From: Paratinospora sagittata
Lineage: Eukaryota; Streptophyta; Magnoliopsida; Ranunculales; Menispermaceae
Reading direction: 5' to 3'
Length of the DNA: 64,000 bases
Assembly (NCBI GenBank): GCA_035771175.1
Contig: CM069610.1
Location: forward strand, 25,138,501 to 25,202,500
The notes below the pieces were generated by a model that ran no database searches, had not been told where the DNA came from, and saw nothing but the letters and a program-made list of their open reading frames with translations. Positions within the stretch are counted from its first letter, which is position 1; every line of letters begins with the position of its first letter. Both the position numbers and the translations under genes were made by a program. Positions 9,923 through 20,491 of this stretch are shown one piece after another.

Positions 9923-11036
9923 TTGCAAGTTAGATTGAGCTTTCCAAAGAGTTTTTCAAGAGAAGAAAGTAATGATTCTTGTATTTGTCAAAACAAGCTT
10001 CGAATAGAATCAAAATTGCAATCTGTCTTGATGATAACGTCGTTGATCAGCAAGTTCTTCATTTTGTCCCTTTTGTGCTTAGATTTGCAGAGGCTATCCA
10101 TTGTTTTAAGTTGTAAATATATGAAGTGGTCTCGGTAAGATAACACAACAAAAAAGAACACATCAAACAATAGCTTTCGAAGTCTACAAGGATCAAGCTC
10201 GAGGAACGAAAACATATCTCATGCCTAATGCATTAGTTAGATCTTTGGTGTGCGGGGTAACCTCTCGATCAATCTCAGCACTAAAACTCTGAAATCTGCA
10301 AAGTATTCAAACTCACTTCGATATAGTATTTCATTTTGAAAAAATGTTTTCCGAAAGGTTTTAATCATAATTTCGATGAGTTTTGAATTATTTAAAAGTT
10401 TTTAATCTTATACAACATGTTTTGAGTTAATGGAATGGTTCTTGAGTGTCAAAATTTTAATTTTTCAAAAATAAGGCTATCCAGCAATTTGCCAAAATTT
10501 TCCTGAAGGCACTAGCGCACTATCAGGGTTGATAGCACGCTGATAGGGTTCTATAATAAAACATTTGTTTTTTCTGAAAAATTGTCTATAGCGCGCTATC
10601 CCCTTTGATAGTTCACTATAAAGCTGTTGCAGTTATCTTTCCATTTTTAGTAAAATGGGCAATAACGCGCTATAGGCCTCGATAACACGCTATCGGAAAG
10701 TCCGTAAAACTCGAGTTCTCGGGTTTGTGTATATTGACCTGCTATAGCCTGCTATCTGTCAATTGAGAACATGATACATAACCCAATAGCACGCTATCCA
10801 CGTCTGAGACAAAAATCTGATATTTCTAACGAGAAAAATGTGGGCACTTCTGCTTGCTCGATTTTTCTATTCCTAACAAAAATCTGATTCCCATTGTCTC
10901 GCACGCCCAAAACAACTTTAGATTAAACAATGTTTTGAATTCAAATCATTTTGTACTCTCATGCTCTTTAACCCGCAACTTCTAATTTTATAAAACACTC
11001 ATTCTCTGATATTAAAAAATACAACACACACGAGTT
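9923..11036. repeat. Array B unit with deletion and templated filler
   Basis: The unit is 1114 bp long, 43 bp short. About 55 bp between CTATTCC and GATTCCC are replaced by 12 bp. The replacement, with its flank, reads ACAAAAATCTGAT (10876-10888). This is an exact copy of 10809-10821, 67 bp upstream in the same unit. It looks like repair of a break with a short stretch copied from nearby. Confidence 0.8.
10512..10797. other. Dyad cluster module of array B (eight ATAGC-NN-GCTAT palindromes)
   Basis: In this reference unit eight 12-bp perfect or imperfect palindromes start at 10512, 10532, 10588, 10608, 10662, 10682, 10744 and 10786. The best is ATAGCGCGCTAT (10588-10599), a perfect palindrome. 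Others are ATAACGCGCTAT, ATAACACGCTAT, ATAGCACGCTAT, ATAGCCTGCTAT, ATAGTTCACTAT, CTAGCGCACTAT and ATAGCACGCTGA. The first six form three pairs, each 20 bp start to start. The pairs recur at 76 and 74 bp, and the fourth set begins 82 bp later. The cluster contains much of the CpG of an otherwise AT-rich unit and recurs in every full unit. It may be a diverged ~75-bp subrepeat, a multimeric protein-binding region, or both. Confidence 0.8.
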
Positions 11037-11267
11037 TTGCAAGTTTGATTGAGCTTTCTAAAGAGTTTTTCAAGAGAAGAAAGTAATGATTCTTGCATTT
11101 GTCAAAACAAGCTTCGAATAGAATCAAAATTGCAATCTGTCTTGATGATAACGTCGTTGATCAGCAAGTTCTTCATTTTATCCCTTTTGTGCTTAGATTT
11201 GCAGAGGCTATCCATTGTTTTAAGTTGTAAGTATATGAAGTGGTCTCGGTAAGATAACACAACAAAA

Positions 11268-11305
11268 AAGAACAAATCAATTGTCTTGCATCAAGAACAC
11301 ATCAA
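11268..11305. repeat. 25-bp long/short polymorphism flanked by 13-bp direct repeats
   Basis: AAGAACAAATCAA (11268-11280) and AAGAACACATCAA (11293-11305) are direct repeats that differ at one base and start 25 bp apart. Short units (for example those at 8768, 31041, 42751 and 56467) have a single copy reading AAGAACACATCAA. That is what exchange or slippage between the two repeats would leave. This indel accounts for most of the difference between ~1155-bp and ~1180-bp units. Confidence 0.85.
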
Positions 11306-11325
11306 ACAATAGCTTTCGAAGTCTA

Positions 11326-11386
11326 CAAAGATCAAGCTCGTGGAACGAAGACATAACTCATGCCTAATGCATTAGTTTGATCTTTG
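11326..11386. other. Potential hairpin with CTAATGCATTAG palindrome in array B unit
   Basis: CAAAGATCAAGCT (11326-11338) pairs with AGTTTGATCTTTG (11374-11386) at 12 of 13 positions. The interval ends in the perfect 12-bp palindrome CTAATGCATTAG (11364-11375), which abuts the right arm. The arrangement is kept in most units. In the X units and the Z units the palindrome is damaged (CTAAGGCAATAG at about 12543, CTAAGTAAGGCATTTTG at about 14904), and the unit at 9923 has a mutated right arm. Confidence 0.6.
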
Positions 11387-12216
11387 GTGTGTAGGGTAAC
11401 CTCTCGATCAATCTCAGCACTAAAACTCTGAAAATTGCAAAGTCTTCAAAATCACTTCGATATAGTATTTCATTTTGAAAAAATGTTTTCCGAATGGTTT
11501 TAATCATAATTTCAATGAGTTTTGAATTATTTAAAAGTTTGTAATCTTATATCAATATGTTTTGAGTTAATGGGATGGTTCTTGAGTGTCAAAATATTAA
11601 TTTTTCAAAAATAAGTCTATCCAGCAGTTTGCCAAAATTTTCCTGAAGGCACTAGCGCACTATCTGTGTTCATAGCACGCTGATAGGGTTCTATAATAAA
11701 ATATTTGTTTTTCTGGATTATTGTCTATAGCGCTATCCCCTTTGATAACTCGCTAAAAAGTTATTGTCGTGATCTTTCCATTTTTAGTAAAATGGGCAAT
11801 AGCGCTATATAGTCCTCGATAACACGCTATCGGAAAGTCCGTAAAACTCGAGCTCTTGGGTTTGTGTATATCGACCTGCTATAGCCTGCTACCTGTCAAT
11901 TGAGAACATGATACACAACCCAACAGCACGCTATTCACGTCTGGGAAAAAAATCTGATATTTCTAACGAGAAAAATGTGGGCACTTATGCATGCTCGGTT
12001 TTTCTCTTCCTTACACAATTTCTGCAGGTTATCTTAATTGAAATATTCTCTACTAACACCTAGATGATTCCCATTGTCTCGCACGCCCAAAACAACTTTA
12101 GATTAAACAATGTTTTGAATTCAAATCATTTTGTACTCTCTTGCTCTTTAACCCGCAACTTCTAATTTTATAAAACACTCATTCTCTGATATTAAAAAAT
12201 ACAACACACACGATTT

Positions 12217-15200
12217 TTGCAAGTTAGATTGGGCTTTCCAAAGAGTTTTTCAAGAGAAGAATGTAATGATTCTTGCATTTGTCAAAACAAGCTTCGAATA
12301 GAATCAAAATTGCAATCTGTCTTGATGATAACGTCGTTGATCAGCAAGTTCTTCACTTTATCCCTTTTGTGCTTAGATTTGCAGAGGCAATCCATTGTTT
12401 TAAGTTGTAAGTATATGAAGTGGTCTCGGTAAGATAACACAACAAAAAAGAACAAATCAATTGACTTGCATCAAGAACACAGCAAACAATAGCTTTCGAA
12501 GTCTACAAAGATCAATCTCGTAGAACGAAGACATAACTCATGCCTAAGGCAATAGTTTGGTCTTTGGTGTGTAGGGTAACCTCTCGATCAATCTCAGCAC
12601 TAAAAGTCTAAAAATTGCAAAGTCTTCAAAATCACTTCGATATAGTATTTCATTTTGAAAAAATGTTTTTCGAAAGGTTTTAATCATAATTTCAATGAGT
12701 TTTGAATTATTTAAAAGTTTGTAATCTTATATCAATATGTTTTGAGTTAATGGAATGGTTCATGAGTGTCAAAATATTAATTTTTGAAAAATAAGTCTAT
12801 CTAGCAGTTTGCCAAAATTTTCCTGAAGGCACTAGCGCACTATCAGTGTTCATAGCACGCTGATAGGGTTCTATAATAAAATATTTGTTTTTCTGGATTA
12901 TTGTCTATAGCGCTATCCCCTTTGATAACTCGCTAAAAAGTTGTTGCCGTGATCTTTCCATTTTTAGTAAAATGGGCAATAGCGTGCAATAGTCCTCGAT
13001 AACACGCTATCGGAAAGTCCGTAAAACTCGAGCTCTTGGGTTTGTGTATATCGACCTGCTATAGCCTGCTATCTGTCAATTGAGAACATGATACACAACC
13101 CAACAGCACGCTATTCACGTCTGGGAAAAAAATCTGATATTTCTAACGAGAAAAATCTGGGCACTTATGCTTGCTCGGTTTTTCTCTTCCTTACACAATT
13201 TCTGCAGGTTATCTTAATTGAAATATTCTCTACTAACACCTAGATGATTCCCATTGTCTCGCACGCCCAAAAAAACTTTAGATTAAACAATGTTTTGAAT
13301 TCAAATCATTTTGTACTCTCTTGCTCTTTAACCCGCAACTTCTAATTTTATAAAACACTCATTCTCTGATATTAAAAAATACAACACACACGATTTTTGC
13401 AAGTCAGATTGGGCTTTCCAAAGAGTTTTTCAAGAGAAGAAAGTAATGATTCTTGCATTTGTCAAAACAAGCTTCGAATAGAATCAAAATTGCAATCTGT
13501 CTTGATGATAACGTTGTTGATCAGCAAGTTCTTCATTTTATCCCTTTTGTGCTTAGATTTGCAGAGGCAATCCATTGTTTTAAGTTGTAAGTATATGAAG
13601 TGGTCTCGGTAAGATAACACAACAAAAAAGAACAAATCAATTGACTTGCATCAAGAACACAGCAAACAATAGCTTTCGAAGTCTACAAAGATCAATCTCG
13701 TAGAACGAAGACATAACTCATGCCTAATGCATTAGTTTGATCTTTGGTGTGTAGGGTACCCTCTCGATCAATCTCAGCACTAAAAGTCTGAAAATTGCAA
13801 AGTCTTCAAAATCACTTTGATATAGTATTTCATTTTGAAAAAATGTTTTTCGAAAGGTTTTAATCATAATTTCAATGAGTTTTGAATTATTTAAAAGTTT
13901 TTAATCTTATACAATATGCTTTGAGTTAATGGAATGGTTCTTAAGTGTCAAAATATTAATTTTTCAAAAATACGGCTATCCAGCAATTTGCCAAAATTTT
14001 CCTCAAGGCACTTGCGCACTATTAGGGTTGATAGCACGCTGATAGGGTTCTATAATAAAACATTTATTTTTCTGAAAAATTGTCTATAGCGCGCTATCCC
14101 CTTTAATAGTTCGCTATAAAGCTGTTGCCGTTATCTATCCATTTTTAGTAAAATGGGCAATAATGCGCTATAGGCCTCGATAACACGCTATCGGAAAGTC
14201 TGTAAAACTCGAGCTCTCGGGTTTGTGCATATTGACCTGCTATAACCTGCTATCTGTCAATTGAGAACATGATACACAACCCAATAGCACGCTATCCACG
14301 TCTGAGACAAAAATTTGATATTCCTAACGGGAAAAATGTGGGCACTTCTGCTTGCTCGATTTTTCTATTCCTTACACAATTTTTCCAGGTTATCTTAATT
14401 GAAATATTCTCTATTAACACCTAGATGATTCCTATTGTCTTGCATGCCCAAAACAACTTTAGATTAAACAATATTTTGAATCCAAATCATTTTGTACTCT
14501 CTTGCTCTTTACCCGCAACTTCTAATTTTATAAAACACTCATTATCTGATTTTCAAAAATACAAAACACACGATTTTTGCAAGTTAGATTGGGCTTTCCA
14601 AAGAGTTTTTCAAGAGAAGAAAGTAATGATTCTTGCATTTGTCAAAACAAGCTTCAAATAGAATCAACATTGCAATCTGTCTTGATGATAACGTCGTTGA
14701 TCAGCAAGTTCTTCATTTTATCCCTTTTGTGCTTAGATTTGCAGAGGCTATCCATTGTTTTAAGTCGTAAGTATATGAAGTGTTCTCGGTAAGATAACAC
14801 AACAAAAAAGAACAAATCAATTGTCTTGCATCAAGAACACATCAAACAATAGCTTTCGAAGTCTACAAAGATCAAGCTAAAAGAACGAAGACAAATCTCA
14901 TGCCTAAGTAAGGCATTTTGTTTGATCTTTGGTGTGTAGGGTAACCTCTCGATCAATCTCAGCACTAAAACTTTGAAAATTGCAAAGTCTTCAAAATCAC
15001 TTCGATATAGTATTTCATTTTGAAAAAATGTTTTCCGAAAGGTTTTAATCATATTTTCAATGAGTTTTGAATTATTTAAAAGTTTGTAATCTTATATCAA
15101 TATGTTTTGAGTTAATGGAATGGTTCTTGAGTGTCAAAATATTAATTTTTCAAAAATAAGTCTATCCAGCAGTTTGCCAAAATTTTCCTGAAGGCACTAG

Positions 15201-15761
15201 CGCACTATCTGTGTTCATAGCACGCTGATAGGGTTCTATAATAAAATATTTGTTTTTCTGGATTATTGTCTATAGCGCTATCCCCTTTGATAACTCGCTA
15301 AAAAGTTGTTGTCGTGATCTTTCCATTTTTAGTAAAATGGGCAATAGCGCTATATAGTCCTCGATAACACGCTATCGGAAAGTCCGTAAAACTCGAGCTC
15401 TTGGGTTTGTGTATATCGACCTGCTATAGCCTGCTATCTGTCAATTGAGAACATGATACACAACCCAACAGCACGCTATTCACGTCTGGGAAAAAAATCT
15501 GATATTTCTAACGAGAAAAATGTGGGCACTTATGCTTGCTCGGTTTTTCTCTTCCTTACACAATTTCTGCAGGTTATCTTAATTGAAATATTCTCTACTA
15601 ACACCTAGATGATTCCCATTGTCTCGCACGCCCAAAAAAACTTTAGATTAAACAATGTTTTGAATTCAAATCATTTTGTACTCTCTTGCTCTTTAACCCG
15701 CAACTTCTAATTTTATAAAACACTCATTCTCTGATATTAAAAAATACAACACACACGATTT
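12217..15761. repeat. Array B trimer XYZ, copy 1 (3545 bp)
   Basis: Three long units. X (12217, 1180 bp) carries AGAATGTAATG, a C-to-A damaged palindrome and CTATCTAGCAG. Y (13397, 1180 bp) carries GATAACGTTGTTG, TACCCTCTCG and the G-type dyad module. Z (14577, 1185 bp) carries TTCAAATAGAATCAACATTG, CTAAGTAAGGCATTTTG and the C-type module. Repeats almost unchanged at 20492 and 24037. A private variant here is ACAATATTTTG at about 14469. Confidence 0.93.
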
Positions 15762-18126
15762 TTGCAAGTCAGATTGGGCTTTCCAAAGAGTTTTTCAAGA
15801 GAAGAAAGTAATGATTCTTGCATTTGTCAAAACAAGCTTCGAATAGAATCAAAATTGCAATCTGTCTTGATGATAACGTTGTTGATCAGCAAGTTCTTCA
15901 TTTTATCCCTTTTGTGCTTAGATTTGCAGAGGCAATCCATTGTTTTAAGTTGTAAGTATATGAAGTGGTCTCGGTAAGATAACACAACAAAAAAGAACAA
16001 ATCAATTGACTTGCATCAAGAACACAGCAAACAATAGCTTTCGAAGTCTACAAAGATCAATCTCGTAGAACGAAGACATAACTCATGCCTAATGCATTAG
16101 TTTGATCTTTGGTGTGTAGGGTACCCTCTCGATCAATCTCAGCACTAAAAGTCTGAAAATTGCAAAGTCTTCAAAATCACTTTGATATAGTATTTCATTT
16201 TGAAAAAATGTTTTTCGAAAGGTTTTAATCATAATTTCAATGAGTTTTGAATTATTTAAAAGTTTTTAATCTTATACAATATGCTTTGAGTTAATGGAAT
16301 GGTTCTTAAGTGTCAAAATATTAATTTTTCAAAAATACGGCTATCCAGCAATTTGCCAAAATTTTCCTCAAGGCACTTGCGCACTATTAGGGTTGATAGC
16401 ACGCTGATAGGGTTCTATAATAAAACATTTATTTTTCTGAAAAATTGTCTATAGCGCGCTATCCCCTTTAATAGTTCGCTATAAAGCTGTTACCGTTATC
16501 TATCCATTTTTAGTAAAATGGGCAATAATGCGCTATAGGCCTCGATAACACGCTATCGGAAAGTCTGTAAAACTCGAGCTCTCGGGTTTGTGCATATTGA
16601 CCTGCTATAACCTGCTATCTGTCAATTGAGAACATGATACACAACCCAATAGCACGCTATCCACGTCTGAGACAAAAATTTGATATTCCTAACGGGAAAA
16701 ATGTGGGCACTTCTGCTTGCTCGATTTTTCTATTCCTTACACAATTTTTCCAGGTTATCTTAATTGAAATATTCTCTATTAACACCTAGATGATTCCTAT
16801 TGTCTTGCATGCCCAAAACAACTTTAGATTAAACAATGTTTTGAATCCAAATCATTTTGTACTCTCTTGCTCTTTACCCGCAACTTCTAATTTTATAAAA
16901 CACTCATTATCTGATTTTCAAAAATACAAAACACACGATTTTTGCAAGTTAGATTGGGCTTTCCAAAGAGTTTTTCAAGAGAAGAAAGTAATGATTCTTG
17001 CATTTGTCAAAACAAGCTTCAAATAGAATCAACATTGCAATCTGTCTTGATGATAACGTCGTTGATCAGCAAGTTCTTCATTTTATCCCTTTTGTGCTTA
17101 GATTTGCAGAGGCTATCAATTGTTTTAAGTCGTAAGTATATGAAGTGTTCTCGGTAAGATAACACAACAAAAAAGAACAAATCAATTGTCTTGCATCAAG
17201 AACACATCAAACAATAGCTTTCGAAGTCTACAAAGATCAAGCTAAAAGAACGAAGACAAATCTCATGCCTAAGTAAGGCATTTTGTTTGATCTTTGGTGT
17301 GTAGGGTAACCTCTCGATCAATCTCAGCACTAAAACTTTGAAAATTGCAAAGTCTTCAAAATCACTTCGATATAGTATTTCATTTTGAAAAAATGTTTTC
17401 CGAAAGGTTTTAATCATATTTTCAATGAGTTTTGAATTATTTAAAAGTTTGTAATCTTATATCAATATGTTTTGAGTTAATGGAATGGTTCTTGAGTGTC
17501 AAAATATTAATTTTTCAAAAATAAGTCTATCCAGCAGTTTGCCAAAATTTTCCTGAAGGCACTAGCGCACTATCTGTGTTCATAGCACGCTGATAGGGTT
17601 CTATAATAAAATATTTGTTTTTCTGGATTATTGTCTATAGCGCTATCCCCTTTGATAACTCGCTAAAAAGTTGTTGTCGTGATCTTTCCATTTTTAGTAA
17701 AATGGGCAATAGCGCTATATAGTCCTCGATAACACGCTATCGGAAAGTCCGTAAAACTCGAGCTCTTGGGTTTGTGTATATCGACCTGCTATAGCCTGCT
17801 ATCTGTCAATTGAGAACATGATACACAACCCAACAGCACGCTATTCACGTCTGGGAAAAAAATCTGATATTTCTAACGAGAAAAATCTGGGCACTTATGC
17901 TTGCTCGGTTTTTCTCTTCCTTACACAATTTCTGCAGGTTATCTTAATTGAAATATTCTCTACTAACACCTAGATGATTCCCATTGTCTCGCACGCCCAA
18001 AAAAACTTTAGATTAAACAATGTTTTGAATTCAAATCATTTTGTACTCTCTTGCTCTTTAACCCGCAACTTCTAATTTTATAAAACACTCATTCTCTGAT
18101 ATTAAAAAATACAACACACACGATTT
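15762..18126. repeat. Array B dimer YZ, copy 1 (2365 bp)
   Basis: Units Y (15762) and Z (16942) without a preceding X. Private single-base variants are at 16492 (TTACCG for TTGCCG) and 17118 (CTATCAATTG for CTATCCATTG). It shares GTTTGTGCATATTG with the Y unit of the preceding trimer. Confidence 0.93.
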
Positions 18127-20491
18127 TTGCAAGTCAGATTGGGCTTTCCAAAGAGTTTTTCAAGAGAAGAAAGTAATGATTCTTGCATTTGTCAAAACAA
18201 GCTTCGAATAGAATCAAAATTGCAATCTGTCTTGATGATAACGTTGTTGATCAGCAAGTTCTTCATTTTATCCCTTTTGTGCTTAGATTTGCAGAGGCAA
18301 TCCATTGTTTTAAGTTGTAAGTATATGAAGTGGTCTCGGTAAGATAACACAACAAAAAAGAACAAATCAATTGACTTGCATCAAGAACACAGCAAACAAT
18401 AGCTTTCGAAGTCTACAAAGATCAATCTCGTAGAACGAAGACATAACTCATGCCTAATGCATTAGTTTGATCTTTGGTGTGTAGGGTACCCTCTCGATCA
18501 ATCTCAGCACTAAAAGTCTGAAAATTGCAAAGTCTTCAAAATCACTTTGATATAGTATTTCATTTTGAAAAAATGTTTTTCGAAAGGTTTTAATCATAAT
18601 TTCAATGAGTTTTGAATTATTTAAAAGTTTTTAATCTTATACAATATGCTTTGAGTTAATGGAATGGTTCTTAAGTGTCAAAATATTAATTTTTCAAAAA
18701 TACGGCTATCCAGCAATTTGCCAAAATTTTCCTCAAGGCACTTGCGCACTATTAGGGTTGATAGCACGCTGATAGGGTTCTATAATAAAACATTTATTTT
18801 TCTGAAAAATTGTCTATAGCGCGCTATCCCCTTTAATAGTTCGCTATAAAGCTGTTGCCGTTATCTATCCATTTTTAGTAAAATGGGCAATAATGCGCTA
18901 TAGGCCTCGATAACACGCTATCGGAAAGTCTGTAAAACTCGAGCTCTCGGGTTTGTGTATATTGACCTGCTATAACCTGCTATCTGTCAATTGAGAACAT
19001 GATACACAACCCAATAGCACGCTATCCACGTCTGAGACAAAAATTTGATATTCCTAACGGGAAAAATGTGGGCACTTCTGCTTGCTCGATTTTTCTATTC
19101 CTTACACAATTTTTCCAGGTTATCTTAATTGAAATATTCTCTATTAACACCTAGATGATTCCTATTGTCTTGCATGCCCAAAACAACTTTAGATTAAACA
19201 ATGTTTTGAATCCAAATCATTTTGTACTCTCTTGCTCTTTACCCGCAACTTCTAATTTTATAAAACACTCATTATCTGATTTTCAAAAATACAAAACACA
19301 CGATTTTTGCAAGTTAGATTGGGCTTTCCAAAGAGTTTTTCAAGAGAAGAAAGTAATGATTCTTGCATTTGTCAAAACAAGCTTCAAATAGAATCAACAT
19401 TGCAATCTGTCTTGATGATAACGTCGTTGATCAGCAAGTTCTTCATTTTATCCCTTTTGTGCTTAGATTTGCAGAGGCTATCCATTGTTTTAAGTCGTAA
19501 GTATATGAAGTGTTCTCGGTAAGATAACACAACAAAAAAGAACAAATCAATTGTCTTGCATCAAGAACACATCAAACAATAGCTTTCGAAGTCTACAAAG
19601 ATCAAGCTAAAAGAACGAAGACAAATCTCATGCCTAAGTAAGGCATTTTGTTTGATCTTTGGTGTGTAGGGTAACCTCTCGATCAATCTCAGCACTAAAA
19701 CTTTGAAAATTGCAAAGTCTTCAAAATCACTTCGATATAGTATTTCATTTTGAAAAAATGTTTTCCGAAAGGTTTTAATCATATTTTCAATGAGTTTTGA
19801 ATTATTTAAAAGTTTGTAATCTTATATCAATATGTTTTGAGTTAATGGAATGGTTCTTGAGTGTCAAAATATTAATTTTTCAAAAATAAGTCTATCCAGC
19901 AGTTTGCCAAAATTTTCCTGAAGGCACTAGCGCACTATCTGTGTTCATAGCACGCTGATAGGGTTCTATAATAAAATATTTGTTTTTCTGGATTATTGTC
20001 TATAGCGCTATCCCCTTTGATAACTCGCTAAAAAGTTGTTGTCGTGATCTTTCCATTTTTAGTAAAATGGGCAATAGCGCTATATAGTCCTCGATAACAC
20101 GCTATCGGAAAGTCCGTAAAACTCGAGCTCTTGGGTTTGTGTATATCGACCTGCTATAGCCTGCTATCTGTCAATTGAGAACATGATACACAACCCAACA
20201 GCACGCTATTCACGTCTGGGAAAAAAATCTGATATTTCTAACGAGAAAAATGTGGGCACTTATGCATGCTCGGTTTTTCTCTTCCTTACACAATTTCTGC
20301 AGGTTATCTTAATTGAAATATTCTCTACTAACACCTAGATGATTCCCATTGTCTCGCACGCCCAAAACAACTTTAGATTAAACAATGTTTTGAATTCAAA
20401 TCATTTTGTACTCTCTTGCTCTTTAACCCGCAACTTCTAATTTTATAAAACACTCATTCTCTGATATTAAAAAATACAACACACACGATTT
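18127..20491. repeat. Array B dimer YZ, copy 2 (2365 bp)
   Basis: Units Y (18127) and Z (19307), nearly identical to the previous dimer but with GTTTGTGTATATTG as in the later copies. The Z unit ends with the ATGCATGCTCGG variant that precedes an X unit, so the exchange boundary lies within the last quarter of Z or the start of X. Confidence 0.93.

Larger units (their letters stand above)
7611..12216. repeat. Array B, first four units (three short, one long)
   Basis: Anchors 7611, 8768, 9923 and 11037. The first three units lack the 25-bp segment; the fourth has it. The units at 7611 and 9923 carry the G-type dyad module (GGGTTGATAGC, TGAAAAATTG). Those at 8768 and 11037 carry the C-type (GTTCATAGC, CTGGATTATTG). 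The unit 9923-11036 has a 43-bp net deletion near 10875. They are visibly more different from one another than the units of the next block. Confidence 0.85.

Noticed and set aside
14425..14661. 78-codon ATG frame in Z units (also 16790, 19155, 22700, 26245) and relatives at 43754, 49535 and 52814
   Set aside because: Open only because Z-like units lack one base in the CTTTACCCGC stretch; elsewhere the same start runs into a stop. Identical copies reflect recent repeat amplification, not coding constraint.
14831..15052. 73-codon minus-strand frame in Z units
   Set aside because: Created by the CTAAGTAAGGC insertion variant, confined to one amplified unit type, and without recognisable features.
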